A program made the translations under genes and the position numbers. Below the pieces are notes generated by a model, which saw only the letters and a program-made list of their open reading frames with translations, did no database searches and had not been told where the DNA came from. From contig OZ026515.1 in NCBI GenBank assembly GCA_964019695.1, positions 37,712,994-37,776,993 of the forward strand: a stretch of 64,000 bases of DNA, written 5' to 3'. The first letter of the stretch is position 1. Every line of letters starts with the position of its first letter. The stretch is from Loripinus fragilis. Lineage: Eukaryota; Mollusca; Bivalvia; Lucinida; Lucinidae. This document shows, piece by piece, positions 1-12,746 of the stretch.

Positions 1-2740
1 TTAAAAGCATCAAACTGACACTAAGTTTAAATGTCTTACGCTTACGTAATTGTTATATACGTTACTTACATTCAAACATATTACTATTGTTTACATGGCC
101 ATGGGCTGACAGAAGACTTGTGGAGAGAGATTTTTGTAAATTAAGATTTTCTTAGCTACTTTATAAAATGTCTGTTAGCTTTTGATGAACATGTGCATTT
201 ACCATGCAACAACCAAGTCTAATACGTTACCATTAGATAATAAAGAAACTCCTAGTATAGTGTTATTATCATTTGCATCGTTTTCTTACATATCGTTATG
301 ATTGATATTTTTAATTAGATGCAGCTTAATAGCAGAATAATAATATTAGTTTAGGCACATGGAAGTTCTGTTTGAACGTTACTTTCTTTTAAAACAATAT
401 TTTTGTGCAATGTTATGTGTATATACGTTCAAACAGCTAGTAGGTGAAAATGAAATTGACTACCATCTTAGTGCTCAAAATTAGATTGGAAATATTATAT
501 TTTTAAACATTTGATATGAATGAGATGCAACATCAACATAATTATATTTGGTTTAAAGGAATAAACTTGAAAATAAAGCACGTAAATGCCATTAAGTATA
601 TGCTTTAGGTATCATGTAAACAGATAATTGATACCTATTTATTATTCATAACTAAATTATTTCAAGAAACTTAAATGATTCTTTAAAATCTGTGCCACTA
701 CCATGTATTTGATTCTTTTTATACATTAAAAGGCGTTAAATGACATATACAAGACATTTTCTATCACCGTCAACTGCTCAATGAATAAATAAAAAGCACG
801 CAGTAACATAGCAGATCAATCACACATTGTAAAAGCAATCAAATATATGCATTTATAAACAGTTATGTGTTACAGCAGCTATATTTAAAACAATAAGGCA
901 CACAAAATCTACCTCAAAACGCTGAAAAATGTAAGATATTCCTAGCAGAAGTCCAAATCAAGAAGTGAAACATTAAAGATACCTTCATCGGTGTCATATG
1001 AAACAAAACGGAAGTTATCTATGGGGTTATAATATTTTTGTATCTACAGCGTGTCCGATTTGGAAAAAGAGCATTATTTATGGTGGTAACGTATATAACA
1101 AAAATATAAAGATCATCATCATTTTAATCATTGTGTTGCCTGGTTCTACACGTTTGTGAAGCAATGAAACTGGACAACATTTATTCTAACTTACCATTTT
1201 AATACTTTAGAAACAGACACATGTCTGTTAATAAGTTGGAAAAGCTCCCCTGCATTGTTAGTATTGTAGACAATTCTAAATGATTAGACTTCGATAATCA
1301 GGACCTTGAGCAAACAATCTTTCTAGAATAGGACTTGATTGATCATATATTCCAGAATGTTTGCAGACGTTTGCTTTTTAGCTATATAGCTTATCAGCAT
1401 ACGTGATAGAATCTGCTTTACTGTTTGTTATATTCAGCAGGACAATACTTATTTTTTAACACTCACAATAAGTAAACATAACAACCGTCTTTCAGTCCTT
1501 AAAACTAACTAATTAATACCCATAAAACATGTACCAACTTGTTAAACGATGCTATATTTATGGTATATTGATAGTTCATATAATAGAAACAAAATCCATA
1601 CTTATGCTACTTTCAAAGAATACTTTCAGATAGTATACTCAACAAATGCTATGCTGTATCATACTTACATATAGTGCAATTGGCAATAGAGACAATGTTA
1701 TCACTATCTGAGATGTATCATGATACTTTTACAAATCGAAAGAAATACAATTTCTTATGCAGACGATTGATAAAAAAGAGCGACAGACAAATTACATACA
1801 TTCTATTTGTTAAGTTTATGCATACTTTCTTAGCATAACATGTAAATCTATTATTTATGTTAGTAATGATAATAACTAATGTGTCTTCTCTATTGTCCAT
1901 ATAATTATCATTTTATTATCACAGTAGATAATTTAATGTATGCCTTTTTGTCTCTACACCCTGATGTGTTTACAACTCACATATTATTTAACGCACATAA
2001 AAGGAATCAACTGACAGGATTCCAGCTACAGCTTGTTTAAAATGGGATCCAATGACTGCTATGGTATGATAATTGAGCTTAACATCAGCTATATTCGCAC
2101 TCATTGCTAAAACTAAGTTTAATCTTATGACTGCTATCTTTATTCTAAGATATTGCTATTCCTATCAACATTCTGATTAACGCAAATAATCTTTTAAACA
2201 GTAATTTTAATGCGTCCTAGTTAAATTTGGCTTAAACATTTTCTCTCTGTTGAAATTTTATAAAGTAAATTTGGTATCGTAAATTACAACTAAAGAAATC
2301 TAGATTTCTTGGATATAATCACTGCCTTGCCATGTAAAACCCATCCTTATCGATGATTTCCCCAATTTTAAAGGCAATATTTCATTTTGAATAACCCATT
2401 CAGTTTTTCAGTTTGCAATGCTTTGACAAATGATTAGTAGTGTTAAGTTATAAGGACTATCAGTTTCATTTATCAAACAATGAAAGCCATGTTTAAAATG
2501 AGCTGAAATTAAAGTTCATAACTAGAAAAGATTTAAAAGTCACCTTCTGAGTTTTGATACATGCATAAATAGATGTGGCTTAAACAATTTGCATAACAGA
2601 GCCACTCTCTTAAAGAGTAAATGATAACAGACACTTATGGTTCCTTAAATTTAATGTAACGTAAACAACATTTTATTTTTATATTTAAACATAAAGGATT
2701 GATGCTGTCTAGATTGCCAGCAAACGTCTTCTTTCTATAA
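1..2740. other. AT-rich sequence, nothing recognised
   Basis: No frame longer than about 60 codons reads like a protein, and I see no splice-bounded coding stretch, RNA gene or repeat structure. The stretch is strongly AT-rich, as expected of intergenic or intronic animal DNA. Confidence 0.5.
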
Positions 2741-2882
2741 GTGACCATGACTAGGAAATGTCACAATCACAGACTCCTGACTGCCCCACTGCACCTTAAG
2801 GAAGGGACACAGAATACAGATATCTACAATATAATTAAAGTGAAGCAACCAACTCTCTTCCTTGTCAAGATGATTGCTGAAA
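2741..2882 (-). repeat. Dispersed repeat family R1, copy a
   Basis: The reverse complement matches stretches at 9690-9840, 13851-14003 and 17960-18095. Shared blocks are a GGAAGAGAG core near one end and a TTTCCT-AGTCAT-like block at the other, with a diverged middle of about 100 bases. It happens to give a 77-codon open frame on the minus strand, which I do not believe is a gene because the other copies do not keep it. The element class is unknown; it could be the 3' end of a retroelement. Confidence 0.5.
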
Positions 2883-4744
2883 GAGAAACAAATTAGAAAA
2901 CAAAGGCCCAATACAAAACTCCCACAACCAATTGGAACAACACCAAACAAATTTTCCAACATCCACACATCATTTCAGAAATTCTTAGATATTTTATCAT
3001 AAATGAATCACATTTGATAGAACAGATATGTTATTTACTATTTTATATATTGTGATGAGTGTAAACAGGTTCAACATAAAGCTTTGGCTGCTTCTGAAAA
3101 GCTTATTAGATTGTTTTGTTCGATTAAAAGAAAGAAATGTGCAAATATTTAATTTTGTTTTATGTTTTCAGGCTCAGTTGAAAATGGAAAACGGTTGAGA
3201 CAAATATATAATCATGAGATATAATTCGTTGATTTATAGTTATATATGTTACTTTAGTAAGTTTTACTGAACAAGCTTAAGGGAATGTATCCTAGTTGAG
3301 ATGTTGCATCAGACTTATCGTTTTATAGGTTTATAAATTACATTACATAACAAAGAAAATTAGCAAACAATGTGTTTTATTTTTAAGTCAAGAACTATAC
3401 CATTTCTTAAAAGAACAAAATGACAACCATATACAAAGTCTCCTATTAAGTACTGATAACTTCTTCTTTTGGAACAAATGCTCTTTTTATGCCTATCAAA
3501 CACAGCCTCCCTCCACTTTTTTATGAAATAAACTTTCCAATGATGTTTAATTTAAGCTTTTAACTAATATGTGTTTGTCTTCAACTTTGTTTTATACGTT
3601 ACATATTGAAAATCGAACAACAAAATGATATTTAAACTCAGAAATGTTGTTTAGTATTACTCTAAAGTCGGTGATATCAAAACAATTATCAAAAGGTGTT
3701 TAAAAGCTAACAGAAATAAGTGCATGCTTATTTTCAAACTTAAGAGGTTCTAAACTTATATAAAGTTATATCTATGGTCATCTAATTAAACAGCTTCTAA
3801 CTGACAAAGTATTTATGTTAGAACATATCTATTTGCAGTTTTGAAATGGTCAGTTAACGCTCTTTTGAATATATGTTATCTTGAAGTTAAACACATTTTG
3901 AAAATTTTGTCAAATGAAACTTTTTAACAAAATATCAATCATGTTAAGGGTATAGTTGAAAATATAACGTATATGACATTATAATGGACCCAAACAACTT
4001 TTAAAAACATCAATATGTGTAGAGAGTAGCATTTTCTTAAAGAATGCATAAATGTTTTGTTCATTTAAACATTTCAACTTCTACCTAATTAGACTTAATT
4101 ACATATTTTTTGTTTTTAAGAAAATGAGGGGTAACGTATTAAACACACTGTTACAGGTATGTTAGCAAGACTTAAATTGGGTGCAATATCTGGTTTCATA
4201 CTGCCTATACTATGTACTAAAGGATAAAACAAGTGAAAATTCTGCTAAAAAGGGGGCATACCTAAATGCATATTTTTGACATTTTTGAACCCTGGCTCCT
4301 CTACTAATAAGTTACCAAAGCAAATCAGACGGCAATCGTCGTATATAGTGAGAAGGGGGTTAAATTGATAATCACGACTTCAGACAAGGACACACTTTAT
4401 GGCTTTGCTTTTCTTTTTATGGGAAATTAAGGCTTACATTTCAAATAAGCGTCTGTTAGCATGAAATATCAACCCTGATTTAAATTCAAAATGGAGCAGC
4501 AACTATTGAAAATGTCGCTTGCGCTTCTTTTAGAAGGCGCTTTAATGGTTAATGAATGCAAATATATTCTCTTTGAATTCTCGCAAAGGAAATGTTATTC
4601 TGCCACTAATTTTATCATGAAAATGTTGTATGACTGTATAATTATTACGTCTATTGCATTATAAAATACATGCTCTCAAGTTTTGTTTTGTAGTGTAGAT
4701 GCAAACACTTTGAATCTTAATCAAACTACACCTCTGTCCATATT
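2883..4744. other. AT-rich sequence, nothing recognised
   Basis: No convincing coding frame, RNA gene or inverted repeat was seen. Confidence 0.5.
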
Positions 4745-4965
4745 CATGGGCGGGTCCGGAATTTTCTGTCGGGAGTGGGAGGGGAAGGGGGTCCTGACAA
4801 AGGTCATTTTTTTCTAGTCATCAACGTATGTTTCACAGAGGGTCGTACGGACTTCCTACTCGAAAGGGGTCCGCACCCGTATTTCTAAGGAAATCTATAG
4901 CCACTTGTAATTTTCCAGGTGATGGGGGCTCCGGACCCCCTGTCTCCCCTCTGGGTCATTCCAAT
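4745..4965. repeat. GC-rich repeat fragment, related to the element at 37993-38252
   Basis: A GC-rich patch in AT-rich DNA with runs such as GGGGTCCGCAC and CTCCGGACCCCCTGTCTCC. The reverse complement of the second block resembles the GACAGGGGGCCCGGACC block near 38010. No clean ends are visible, so this is probably a decayed copy or part copy. Confidence 0.4.
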
Positions 4966-5142
4966 TTATTGTTTGGAATATATTCTTCCAGAATACATCA
5001 GCACCTCATATGTCAGTCACAGATCATAATTTATAATTAATCTTTGCCCCCTGGGAAATTGTTCATGCTTTTTTGCCGTCTGCTGATTTTTTTTTTCAAA
5101 ATTATCTAAACTTTTTTTGCTTTCAGGAAGACAGGAAAGCGT

Positions 5143-5200
5143 CTCGACATGACTGAAGAAATGTTAACCCGGACGTTAAGCATCAAGACAAACAAACTGA
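5143..5200 (+). repeat. SINE 3' tail
   Basis: CGACATGACTGAAGAAATG followed by a GGACGTTAAGCATC-like block and an AAGACAAACAAAC tail. The same tail recurs at 40148-40200, 51068-51125, 57613-57674, 60958-61015 and 63293-63350, and in reverse orientation at 32372 and 39845. The tail matches my memory of V-SINE (RUDI-like) elements of molluscs. Confidence 0.55.
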
Positions 5201-5839
5201 AAAATGTATAACCCCATGTGGGATCCGAACTCACTGCCTACTCGGACCTAGTATAAACGGACTGGTCAATAACGGAAATACAAAGTTATGTTGTCGAGGC
5301 TTTGTTTCAGGGCTATTTCAAAGTACTACAGCCTATAAAATTGATTTTGAACATATCTAAGATTATACGACTTTATTCCCGGGTCAGAACTGCCTAGAAC
5401 TGCATCATCCGCCACAACCTTGCTGTGTTTTGATCTGAAAATCGTCCGCGAGAACAAAAAACAACAACGTCAAATTAAAGACAAATCTTCTGGAAATGTT
5501 TCATGCTTTGTTGTCGACTTCTTATTTTTTTTTTTTTTCAAAATGAACTTCTAACAAATCTTTCGTTGTCAAACGGGTTTGATGATGCTAGATCGGGACC
5601 GACGCTCTGTCGTCCTGATCTGGGTTCAAATTGTTTGCGTTTATCAACAGACGGCAACACTCGCCGCTAGCAAGGTAAGTAAACATAGATGGTTAGATGT
5701 CGCAGATAAAATGTGTACTTAACTTTTCCTCCATACGGATATAATCCGAGCAATTTCCTTCTATTGTATTTAGAATTCTACTGTATCTTTTTATTATTCA
5801 ACACTACAATGCCAACATCACAACCATACTTCTCATACA

Positions 5840-5985
5840 GCGACTTTCGTCATCTGATAACCTTTGCAAACAGTTTGATCAAGATCACGACCGACAGAAC
5901 GGCGGTCCTGATCTGGATCCAAACCGTTTGGCACTCTGAAGGTGTTCCTGAAAGAATTTTTTCTAAAGCTAATTTTGAAAAAAAG
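5840..5985 (+). repeat. Dispersed repeat family R2, copy a
   Basis: Contains CATCTGATAACCTTTGCAAA, then GTCCTGATCTGGATCCAAAC and CACTCTGAAGGTGTTCCTG. A second copy at 58278-58420 keeps the same order of blocks, and a partial one lies near 5575-5650. The 113-codon frame running through it (5713-6054) is not kept in the other copy, so I treat it as non-coding. Confidence 0.5.
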
Positions 5986-6289
5986 TTAGCAGACGACAAA
6001 AGTATGAAAAATTACCCACAATGCTTGATAGAAACCAAGGTAGTTGAGTTTTAAAAGTATATCAATAGGAAAGCTTACCTTCCCAAGTTCCCACTGGACT
6101 TTATATTATTGACGACAACTGTTTATAAGAATCAGCTTTCGATTCAAGCAATAAATAATTAATTAATATTTAAAGACGACGTGTTTTTGTGAAGAACAAT
6201 TGATAATAACAGCTTGCAAGTTTTTATCAATAATGACAATTTTTTTGAAACCTAACACACATAGAAGAAAATGTTATTATTTTGAGCGT

Positions 6290-6376
6290 AGCACGTTTGA
6301 GCGACTTTTCCCAAATGTACGTTTGAGCGACCATACGTTTGAGCGAATTTTTACAATACGTTTGAGCGACTTTTTT
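6290..6376 (+). repeat. Four spaced copies of ACGTTTGAGCGA
   Basis: The 12-mer ACGTTTGAGCGA occurs at about 6294, 6320, 6334 and 6357, with AT-rich spacers of 2 to 15 bases. The spacing is irregular and spacers are too short for a CRISPR array, which would not be expected in this genome anyway. It may be the subterminal repeat of an element whose other end I could not find. Confidence 0.6.
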
Positions 6377-6440
6377 TTATAGGTATTCAGGTAAACATAG
6401 GTACAATCTTCCGTTAGCCGGATAAAATATAGCTTACCAG

Positions 6441-6695
6441 GGCCCGGAAGTACAATGCCTTCATAAAGTTAAGGAAGACTTAAATTAAGTAGTGATATTT
6501 CATCATGCTATATTAAATGCTAAATAAAATGCCTGGATCGATGCAGTACGTGTGGTCAATGATATCATTGTGATCTACAGAAAAAAAGAAACTATTTTGA
6601 TTTTCCTCAGTTTGAAACGTTATATTTTGCATCCTGAAAAATCAATGCTTAATTTAAGTCTTCCTTAACTTTAAGGGGCATTGTAATTCCGGGCC
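6441..6695. mobile_element. MITE with GGCCCGGAAT termini, uninterrupted copy
   Basis: The left end GGCCCGGAAGTACAATGCC and the right end GGCATTGTAATTCCGGGCC are inverted repeats, and the inverted similarity continues inward (AAGTTAAGGAAGACTTAA against its complement near 6655). Total about 255 bp, non-coding. A second copy at 51435-52002 is interrupted by a nested insertion. No convincing target duplication was found, so the superfamily is open. Confidence 0.8.
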
Positions 6696-7641
6696 ATGTC
6701 GCCTTAATTCATAAGTCTGTAACATGCAGTGACTGGCACACAGGCATGGGTTTTCTTTTTTCTGTATGTTGACCACACTGGGAATGTATCATTCTTCCTG
6801 GGTATTTCACAGAATTTTGACCATAGAATTATGTAGTCGTGTCTGATCAAAAAGTACCGTATTGTTCGCCCAAACGCATTATCCCCATTATTTTCCTTTC
6901 AAACTTTCTATTCCATTGTAATTTAACTATCGCTACGGCGCACGATCCTCATGCATGCTAGGGTTTCTGGGTTCTAAAGAAAGGGGTGGTCTCACCCAAT
7001 AGGCAATTAACACAGGCTCTGCCCACGCTCGGAATTTAATCATTATATGCATAAAGAATGTCAAGATTTGTGATATATTTATCCATTGATCTATTTCTGT
7101 TTTTGAATTATTGCATTTTATTTTTCGAAGGAAAAATGGGTGCCCTTGTATAAAGCAGCCCAAAGCTATGAGATTTTAGATTTTCTTACATAATTTTGCT
7201 AAAAAGCTTGTGAGTATGTATGTAACATGATTGTAGACCAATGTATCAAATAGAATTTCAGCTGAAAATATCTCCATATTTCAGATCCATAAATTATTTT
7301 CAATAAAGTTAAATGTTGATTTCACTTGTTACAGTTTTTGTCTACCTATGAAATTCACATTGAAATGGGCCACACATGTTTAGGTAATGATATTAAAAAA
7401 TCACGAAAAAGCAAATTCGCTAGCGTTATTTTCTTTAGAGTTTTTATGTTAACAGTCAAACTTTTGAAAAGTGTAAAATCCACATTATTGATATAAATTT
7501 GTTTTGCTGTCTTTGTGTTTCAATTTTAGGTCAATTTTATGAGTTCTGTCATGTTTTGCATTGTAAGGCGACATAAGAAGCTTTTGTTTCTATGATAAAA
7601 GATGTTTTTCCCGGGATAATGGCGCCTTGTTGTACTCCACA
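6696..7641. other. No feature recognised
   Basis: Ordinary AT-rich sequence. Short open frames here do not resemble known proteins. Confidence 0.45.
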
Positions 7642-7649
7642 GTGGAACT

Positions 7650-8185
7650 TAGAGCTGTAACGATATGCCAAAAGTGTATTGCGATATATTGCAATATATG
7701 AATAACATATTGCGATTTACCACAATATATTGTTTATTACATTGAGTCATTATTCTAAGCACTACTTGTCTTAAAAATACTTAGATTTTTGCTCCATTTA
7801 TGCAGAAATCAAAGGTTTTAAGATATGAAACAAATTCAAGCACCTTATCAGCAATCATTTATGCTTTGAAAATTAGTGAAAGCATTGAATGGGCAGATCA
7901 ATAAAGGCAGTAAACAGCTAGCAGCCAGTAAATTTTAAACTTACATTTGCACCTTTTTTGTACCACAACTACATTTGTTTTCCAATAACTTTATTTACAT
8001 AAGTTTTTAAGACATTTCTCTGACTTTTGAAAGGAAAATCAAATACAACCAAATACTTTACTTTCTTATTGTTCTATTTATAGTAACCACAATATATTGC
8101 GATATGTTTTTCGTACCAATATATTGTACCTTCTCAGACTCATATTGCAATATACCTGCATATAAGGTTTATCGTTACAGCTCTA
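7650..8185. mobile_element. hAT-type MITE with perfect 8-bp target duplication
   Basis: The left end TAGAGCTGTAACGATA and the right end TATCGTTACAGCTCTA are perfect inverted repeats. GTGGAACT at 7642-7649 is repeated exactly at 8186-8193. An 8-bp duplication with TAGAG-type termini is the standard hAT signature. The 536-bp interior carries subterminal repeats of a TATTGCGATATATTG-like motif near both ends and no coding frame, so it depends on a hAT transposase in trans. Confidence 0.92.
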
Positions 8186-8524
8186 GTGGAACTTTAAATA
8201 TAGTCATGATAAATCTTAATTTAAAGAGTGTTTATCGTTTATTGTTCTAATTTCAAGAGAAACATACTTTTCATATATGTGTGGTACTGCCAGATCAACA
8301 ATCCTTGTAGAAGGCTTCATGGTCGTTACTTACTTGTTGATTCTACCAAACGGCTAACCAGTACTGAATCCCATAACATTTTCCAGCTAGTACGTAATAG
8401 TGCAGTGTTTTGTTTCATTTCATAAGCCCTAACCAATTAGAATCTAGCCATCATTTCCGTAAGATGAACCGTTTGCATGTGGCAGTTCCTCTATTGATGT
8501 TTTATAAGCCATGTGTCCAATAAT

Positions 8525-8763
8525 TGAGCCAGTGCATGAGATTTCCAACAATGTGGTATGTGCGACCAGCAAAGCCTCAGGTCAGCCTGCGCATACGCGC
8601 AGTCTGATCAGAGCCTTTGCTCGTCGCTTGAGTAATCTATGATTATTAAGCTACTGACTGAATACCATTAGGAGTTTCTAAGCTTAAAAGAATGCTGCAG
8701 AGGCTCATCCGACTCTACACATGTCAAAATGCAACATTGTTGGAAATCTCCTGAACTGGCTCA
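8525..8763. mobile_element. MITE with TGAGCCAGT termini, copy 1
   Basis: Left TGAGCCAGTGCATGAGATTT (continuing CCAACAATG) mirrors right CATTGTTGGAAATC...ACTGGCTCA over about 29 bp. The interior has a short palindrome CTGCGCATACGCGCAG. A second copy lies at 52069-52307 in the same orientation. Target duplications are not clear at either copy. Confidence 0.8.
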
Positions 8764-8892
8764 TATAATAAAGGATATTGACGATTCGTGCGCACATGCC
8801 AATGGTCCTCTTAAATAGACAAGGTATTCATAGAACCCTCATCAACTCAGGACTGCCTGTTCTGTCAGCTAATGTAAATCAATACAGTAAAT

Positions 8893-9003
8893 AGAGGATC
8901 TTATATGAGTGCTCATGTTTTATTGAATTTATTAAACGAGTTGAGGAAAAGTGATAAAATGCGAGGCTTGCCGAGCATTTTATTACTTTTTCGCAACTAG
9001 AAT
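8893..9003. repeat. Repeat fragment R3, copy a
   Basis: Starts at TAGAGGATCTTATATGAGTG and runs through AAATGCGAGGCTTGCCGAGC to CTTTTTCGCAAC. The same string of blocks occurs at 33171-33300 in the same orientation. The matching opposite end of an element was not found. Confidence 0.6.
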
Positions 9004-9689
9004 ATATGCTAATGAAAATAACAGTATAACAGACTAAACCCATAATAAACAGCTGAAAAGATGAAGACTTCATTTTTTTTCACCTAATAGTGGAGCTGCT
9101 TAGTGAGCAAATAGAGGGAAATACTTCACTTGATGATACAAGCATGAAATTCACACCATATATTCTTTACATGACACACATTCAAAAACGATTCCTGGCC
9201 ACTTCAAAAATGGCCATTTTCAAGATGGCCGCCAAAAACAAAATGGCCGACACTTCTAACGAGAATGTACGTAGTAAATTGATCATATCTCAGTTTCTGC
9301 TCGTCATAGAACAACACACTTGGTATCAAATTGAAACTAAAATAATTGTCCTTCGGTATAAAGTTCAAATATGCAAATAAACTGATTTACATAGAATTTA
9401 GATTAATGAACTATTCCATTTGGCCCCAAAATCAATAAAAAAAAACATTTGACACTCTGTTTTTATTCCCATGTTAAGATTGTTGGTTCTGTTTAAGACG
9501 TAATTTGTTAAATGAAAATGGTTTTCTATGGTGTAGATTAGGCCCAAAATGTATTAAAGTGCCCCAAGTGGCTTCAGCTGCTGTCCCCTTTAGGTGGTGG
9601 TTATGTTATTGTTTGTCCATTTTGCTCCGTTTGTTCGCGTGAATTTTGTGTTCTTGTTTTGTAATGTAGTACTTAGCGTCCTTTCTAGT

Positions 9690-9840
9690 TTTACAATAAT
9701 CTGGATGAGGAAGAGAGATCTGGCTCTTTACTTGTTTTGTTCTCTTGCTGTCCTGTGGTTGTCAGAGTTCTGTGCCTGTTCCTTTTGGAGCCATAAGTTG
9801 GTATATGGTCTGTAATTGTGGCATTTCCTAGTCATACTTA
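9690..9840 (+). repeat. Dispersed repeat family R1, copy b
   Basis: Runs from TTACAATAATCTGGATGAGG to GTGGCATTTCCTAGTCATAC. It lies inside the 4.2-kb transposon and matches copies at 2741, 13851 and 17960. Confidence 0.5.
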
Positions 9841-11559
9841 CTTTCTTCAAGGTGGATAGAGAATCAATTTCAGAACTTATCCCTATTTTCTCCCTAGATC
9901 ATATTTACATGTACTATGCTTGATGGCTACCAGTAAATGTTAGCGACAAGCTTGCCATGTAACAAATGCATTCTGAAGTATACACAGAGATCATTTTGCC
10001 GCTCGTAAAATTGAAAAGGCGTTCTCATGATTGCCATTGACCAACCCCACAAGCAAAATATTGCAGTTATAAAAGGTTACAGAGGTGATATTGGCCTAAC
10101 TGAAGATAAATGTAAAGCTTTCTTTCTTTCTCTCTCTTTCTGCCAATACTTCTAAACCTCTTAGGAGGACTTCAGAAGGGTATTCCGATTACCAAGTAAT
10201 AGATGGGGCTAGCTTAAATAAACGATAAGCAGAGTGGGTCGGATGAGTTTGCACAGTGTGAAAAGAGAGTTAGTTTAGTAAAAGATAAAAACAGAATATG
10301 GTGATTTAGGGGGTATACATGCACATGGTGACTAAACAATAAACTGCGCCACAGTAGGAAGCGTGACAGTGCAGGTTGGGAGGGCATTCCAGTGTATGAT
10401 TATTTTAGGGAAGAAGTTGTATTTATAACAGTTGGTAGAGGTTGGGATCTGTTTATATTTGGGTTTCTAGCAGTTAAGTGAATCCCTTCAATGAGGAGTC
10501 AGCTGACTTGTACGCACTTAATATAAATATAACAGTTGTATTTGTAAAATAGTAAGTGAGTATGACCAGGAAACCATGCAACAGTTATCTCCCATTGGTC
10601 AGAAGCAAAATGAAAAGTTTGTAAAGGACATGGCAGATACTCAGACACCATCTTCGTTAAATGAGCCAGTGAAAAACAATATGCTTCCACTTTTCAGACT
10701 TAAAGCTAAAGCCAAACAATCGTCAGCTTAGAATTAGCTTGACAGTTGAATGGATTCGATATTGTCAAAGCCAAAAAGCCAGCCTTTTTCCAACATGAAA
10801 ATCAAAACTGTCCTCAATCCTTATCACAAAAAGGCATTTTTTACACAGCAGTAAAGTCACAGCTGCTTGACAATCTCGAGAAAGTAACAAATACAAAATA
10901 TTAACAACCAAATGCAGACACTGTGATAATGGATGGCACAACCTTGATCAATGTATGATTTAGAAAAAAGTCCAGAGCAGCAAATAGTCTGACGGTTATG
11001 CCGCTGAGGTGATTGTACCTCATACAGAGTATTATGCTTGGAAATACTCAAGATATGATGTTGTATTTGGTATAATATCACCAAGATAGTTTGAAAAGTG
11101 AGACACGGCAGAAAAGAGGAACCCTACCCTTCACTATAGTGTAGATTTTATTTTCTTGTCCTTTGGGAACATGAGTTTCATTGTGGAAACTTGAAACTGT
11201 TAGAGGGTCACTGGTGAGGCCTAAATGGCCGAAACTAGCTAGTCTGGCCCAAAAATTATGCACACTCTGGTTAAGTTTTTTAATAAGTCTTTGCTTCCAA
11301 ATGATACCCTTCTAAGAACATATTTGGAAAAAAGGCTGGTAACACCAGACCACCCAAATCATGGAACAACTTCCTTAGATGTGATGACAGCAAAAGCTGA
11401 AATATTTGGGTTTCTAGCAGTTGAAATATATTTGCTCAAACTAATGCACAGATAATACTTACAAAAGGAGAAGGGGTTGTTTGAAGTTTATAAAATGGGG
11501 CTGTTAGCTTTATGCAATCAGTGGAAGCAGACACTTGTATGTTTGTACACAAAAAACTT
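9841..11559. other. Interior of the 4.2-kb transposon, not resolved
   Basis: Several short frames exist on both strands, including 11258-11455 (+), but none matches a family I know. The 5' part of the transposon's coding region should lie here if the element was once autonomous, but I could not trace it. Confidence 0.4.
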
Positions 11560-12290
11560 GCTTCTTTGACAGGAAGCCAAACTCTAATGATTGTTATTTC
11601 CGATACTGATGTTGTTGTACATGATATAGCAGGTAGGCTGATTTGAATATCTACGCTTTGTGAATAGCAATCGGAAAAAGAATCAATTTTTGATGGATGC
11701 CGACTCATGATATATGTAAATCACTAGGTCCTCGTGCAAGGCCATTGCCTTTTTTGCATGGGTTAAATTATTTGGTGTGATACAGTTTCTGCATCTGTTG
11801 GCAATGGCAAGAAATCAACATGGTATGCATGGAAGGTGGATGAAGAAACCACAGAAGTTTTTGAAGCCTCATTATTGCTGCAGACTCAATATCACAATCG
11901 GAAATCGATACATAAGAACAGATTATTGTTTTTATGTACGATTTTAACCACGACTTGCATGGTGAACGAAGCGCTTTGACTTATTATTTGCACAATGCTA
12001 TCCACCAACACAAGCTGATCTAAAAGAGCAAGGTTAGGTTTCATTTATCCAGGCAGGACATGTTATGGAGACAATCAACTGTTACTGAACAGCAATTGCC
12101 ATCTACATCGAATAGAGGATATTTAAAGCAGAACAATGTTTGGATTTCAAAATGGACAGAGTTGTCTGCTGTAGCCAAATGTTATAAGGAAATTAAAAAA
12201 ATTTTGTTGTTAAAAGTCAAATTGTATGAAAAACTGCAAATGGTATCCTTCAGGTACTGTCTTAATGCAAATGTCAAGAAGATAGGTAGT
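11560..12290 (+). pseudogene. Broken HALTGCDT/CXC-type transposon protein
   Basis: Hand translation with frame changes finds, in order: an MIVISDTDVVV segment near 11588 like the acidic SDTDV motif of this family, a degraded LPFLHGL segment followed after a frameshift by CDTVSASVGNGKKSTW near 11780-11830, EETTEVFEA, a QQLPSTSNRGYL segment near 12087, ISKWTELSAVAKCYKEI, and a C-terminal Cys/Lys-rich tail where a CXC (tesmin-like) repeat is expected. The same order of motifs is known to me from uncharacterised proteins of invertebrate and fish genomes. It sits between the long inverted repeats, so it is probably the element's own protein. Several stops and frameshifts make it dead. The biochemical role of the family is not known to me; a nuclease or transposase fold is only an inference. 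Confidence 0.65.
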
Positions 12291-12671
12291 TACATGTACA
12301 TATTTTAATTGTGGGCAATTATGCTTCAACTATTTCCGGGTATAATTTAAGACAAATATTCAGTAAAGATAAATGTCTATGCTAGTTCAGTATGCTTAAA
12401 ATAAGCAGCACTAAAATCATGTGGTCGGTGAGCTAATTTGCCTGAATAATGGTACATACACCTAGGAGTGAACCAGACTTTTGATTGGAAATATATTTTT
12501 CAGTGGAAGATCACCACAAACTGAGATTGGATCAATTTTTTTCAATTTCTAGATTTTTAGTAGAAAAAGGTAAATATTATTCATGAACATTTAATTAGCT
12601 TATTTGCATATTGGGGTCTTGGAAGAAAGTGGAACGATGGAGCTTTAATTTGGTATGATATTATGTAGAAT

Positions 12672-12746
12672 AGAAGCTTAGAAATGAATAATTAAAAATA
12701 GAAGCTTAGAAATGAATAATTAAAAATAGAAGCTTAGAAATGATAA
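12672..12746 (+). repeat. Short tandem repeat, about 28-bp unit
   Basis: AGAAGCTTAGAAATGAATAA followed by TTAAAAAT is repeated about 2.7 times. It lies just inside the right arm of the 4.2-kb transposon. Confidence 0.85.

Noticed and set aside
2735..2968. 77-codon minus-strand frame starting MWMLENLFGV
   Set aside because: Most of it is repeat R1, and the other three copies do not keep the frame.
5713..6054. 113-codon plus-strand frame
   Set aside because: It overlaps repeat R2, whose other copy has no such frame.
6290..6376. CRISPR-like repeat array
   Set aside because: Spacers are 2 to 15 bases and irregular, repeats are only 12 bases, and the rest of the window is clearly animal DNA.
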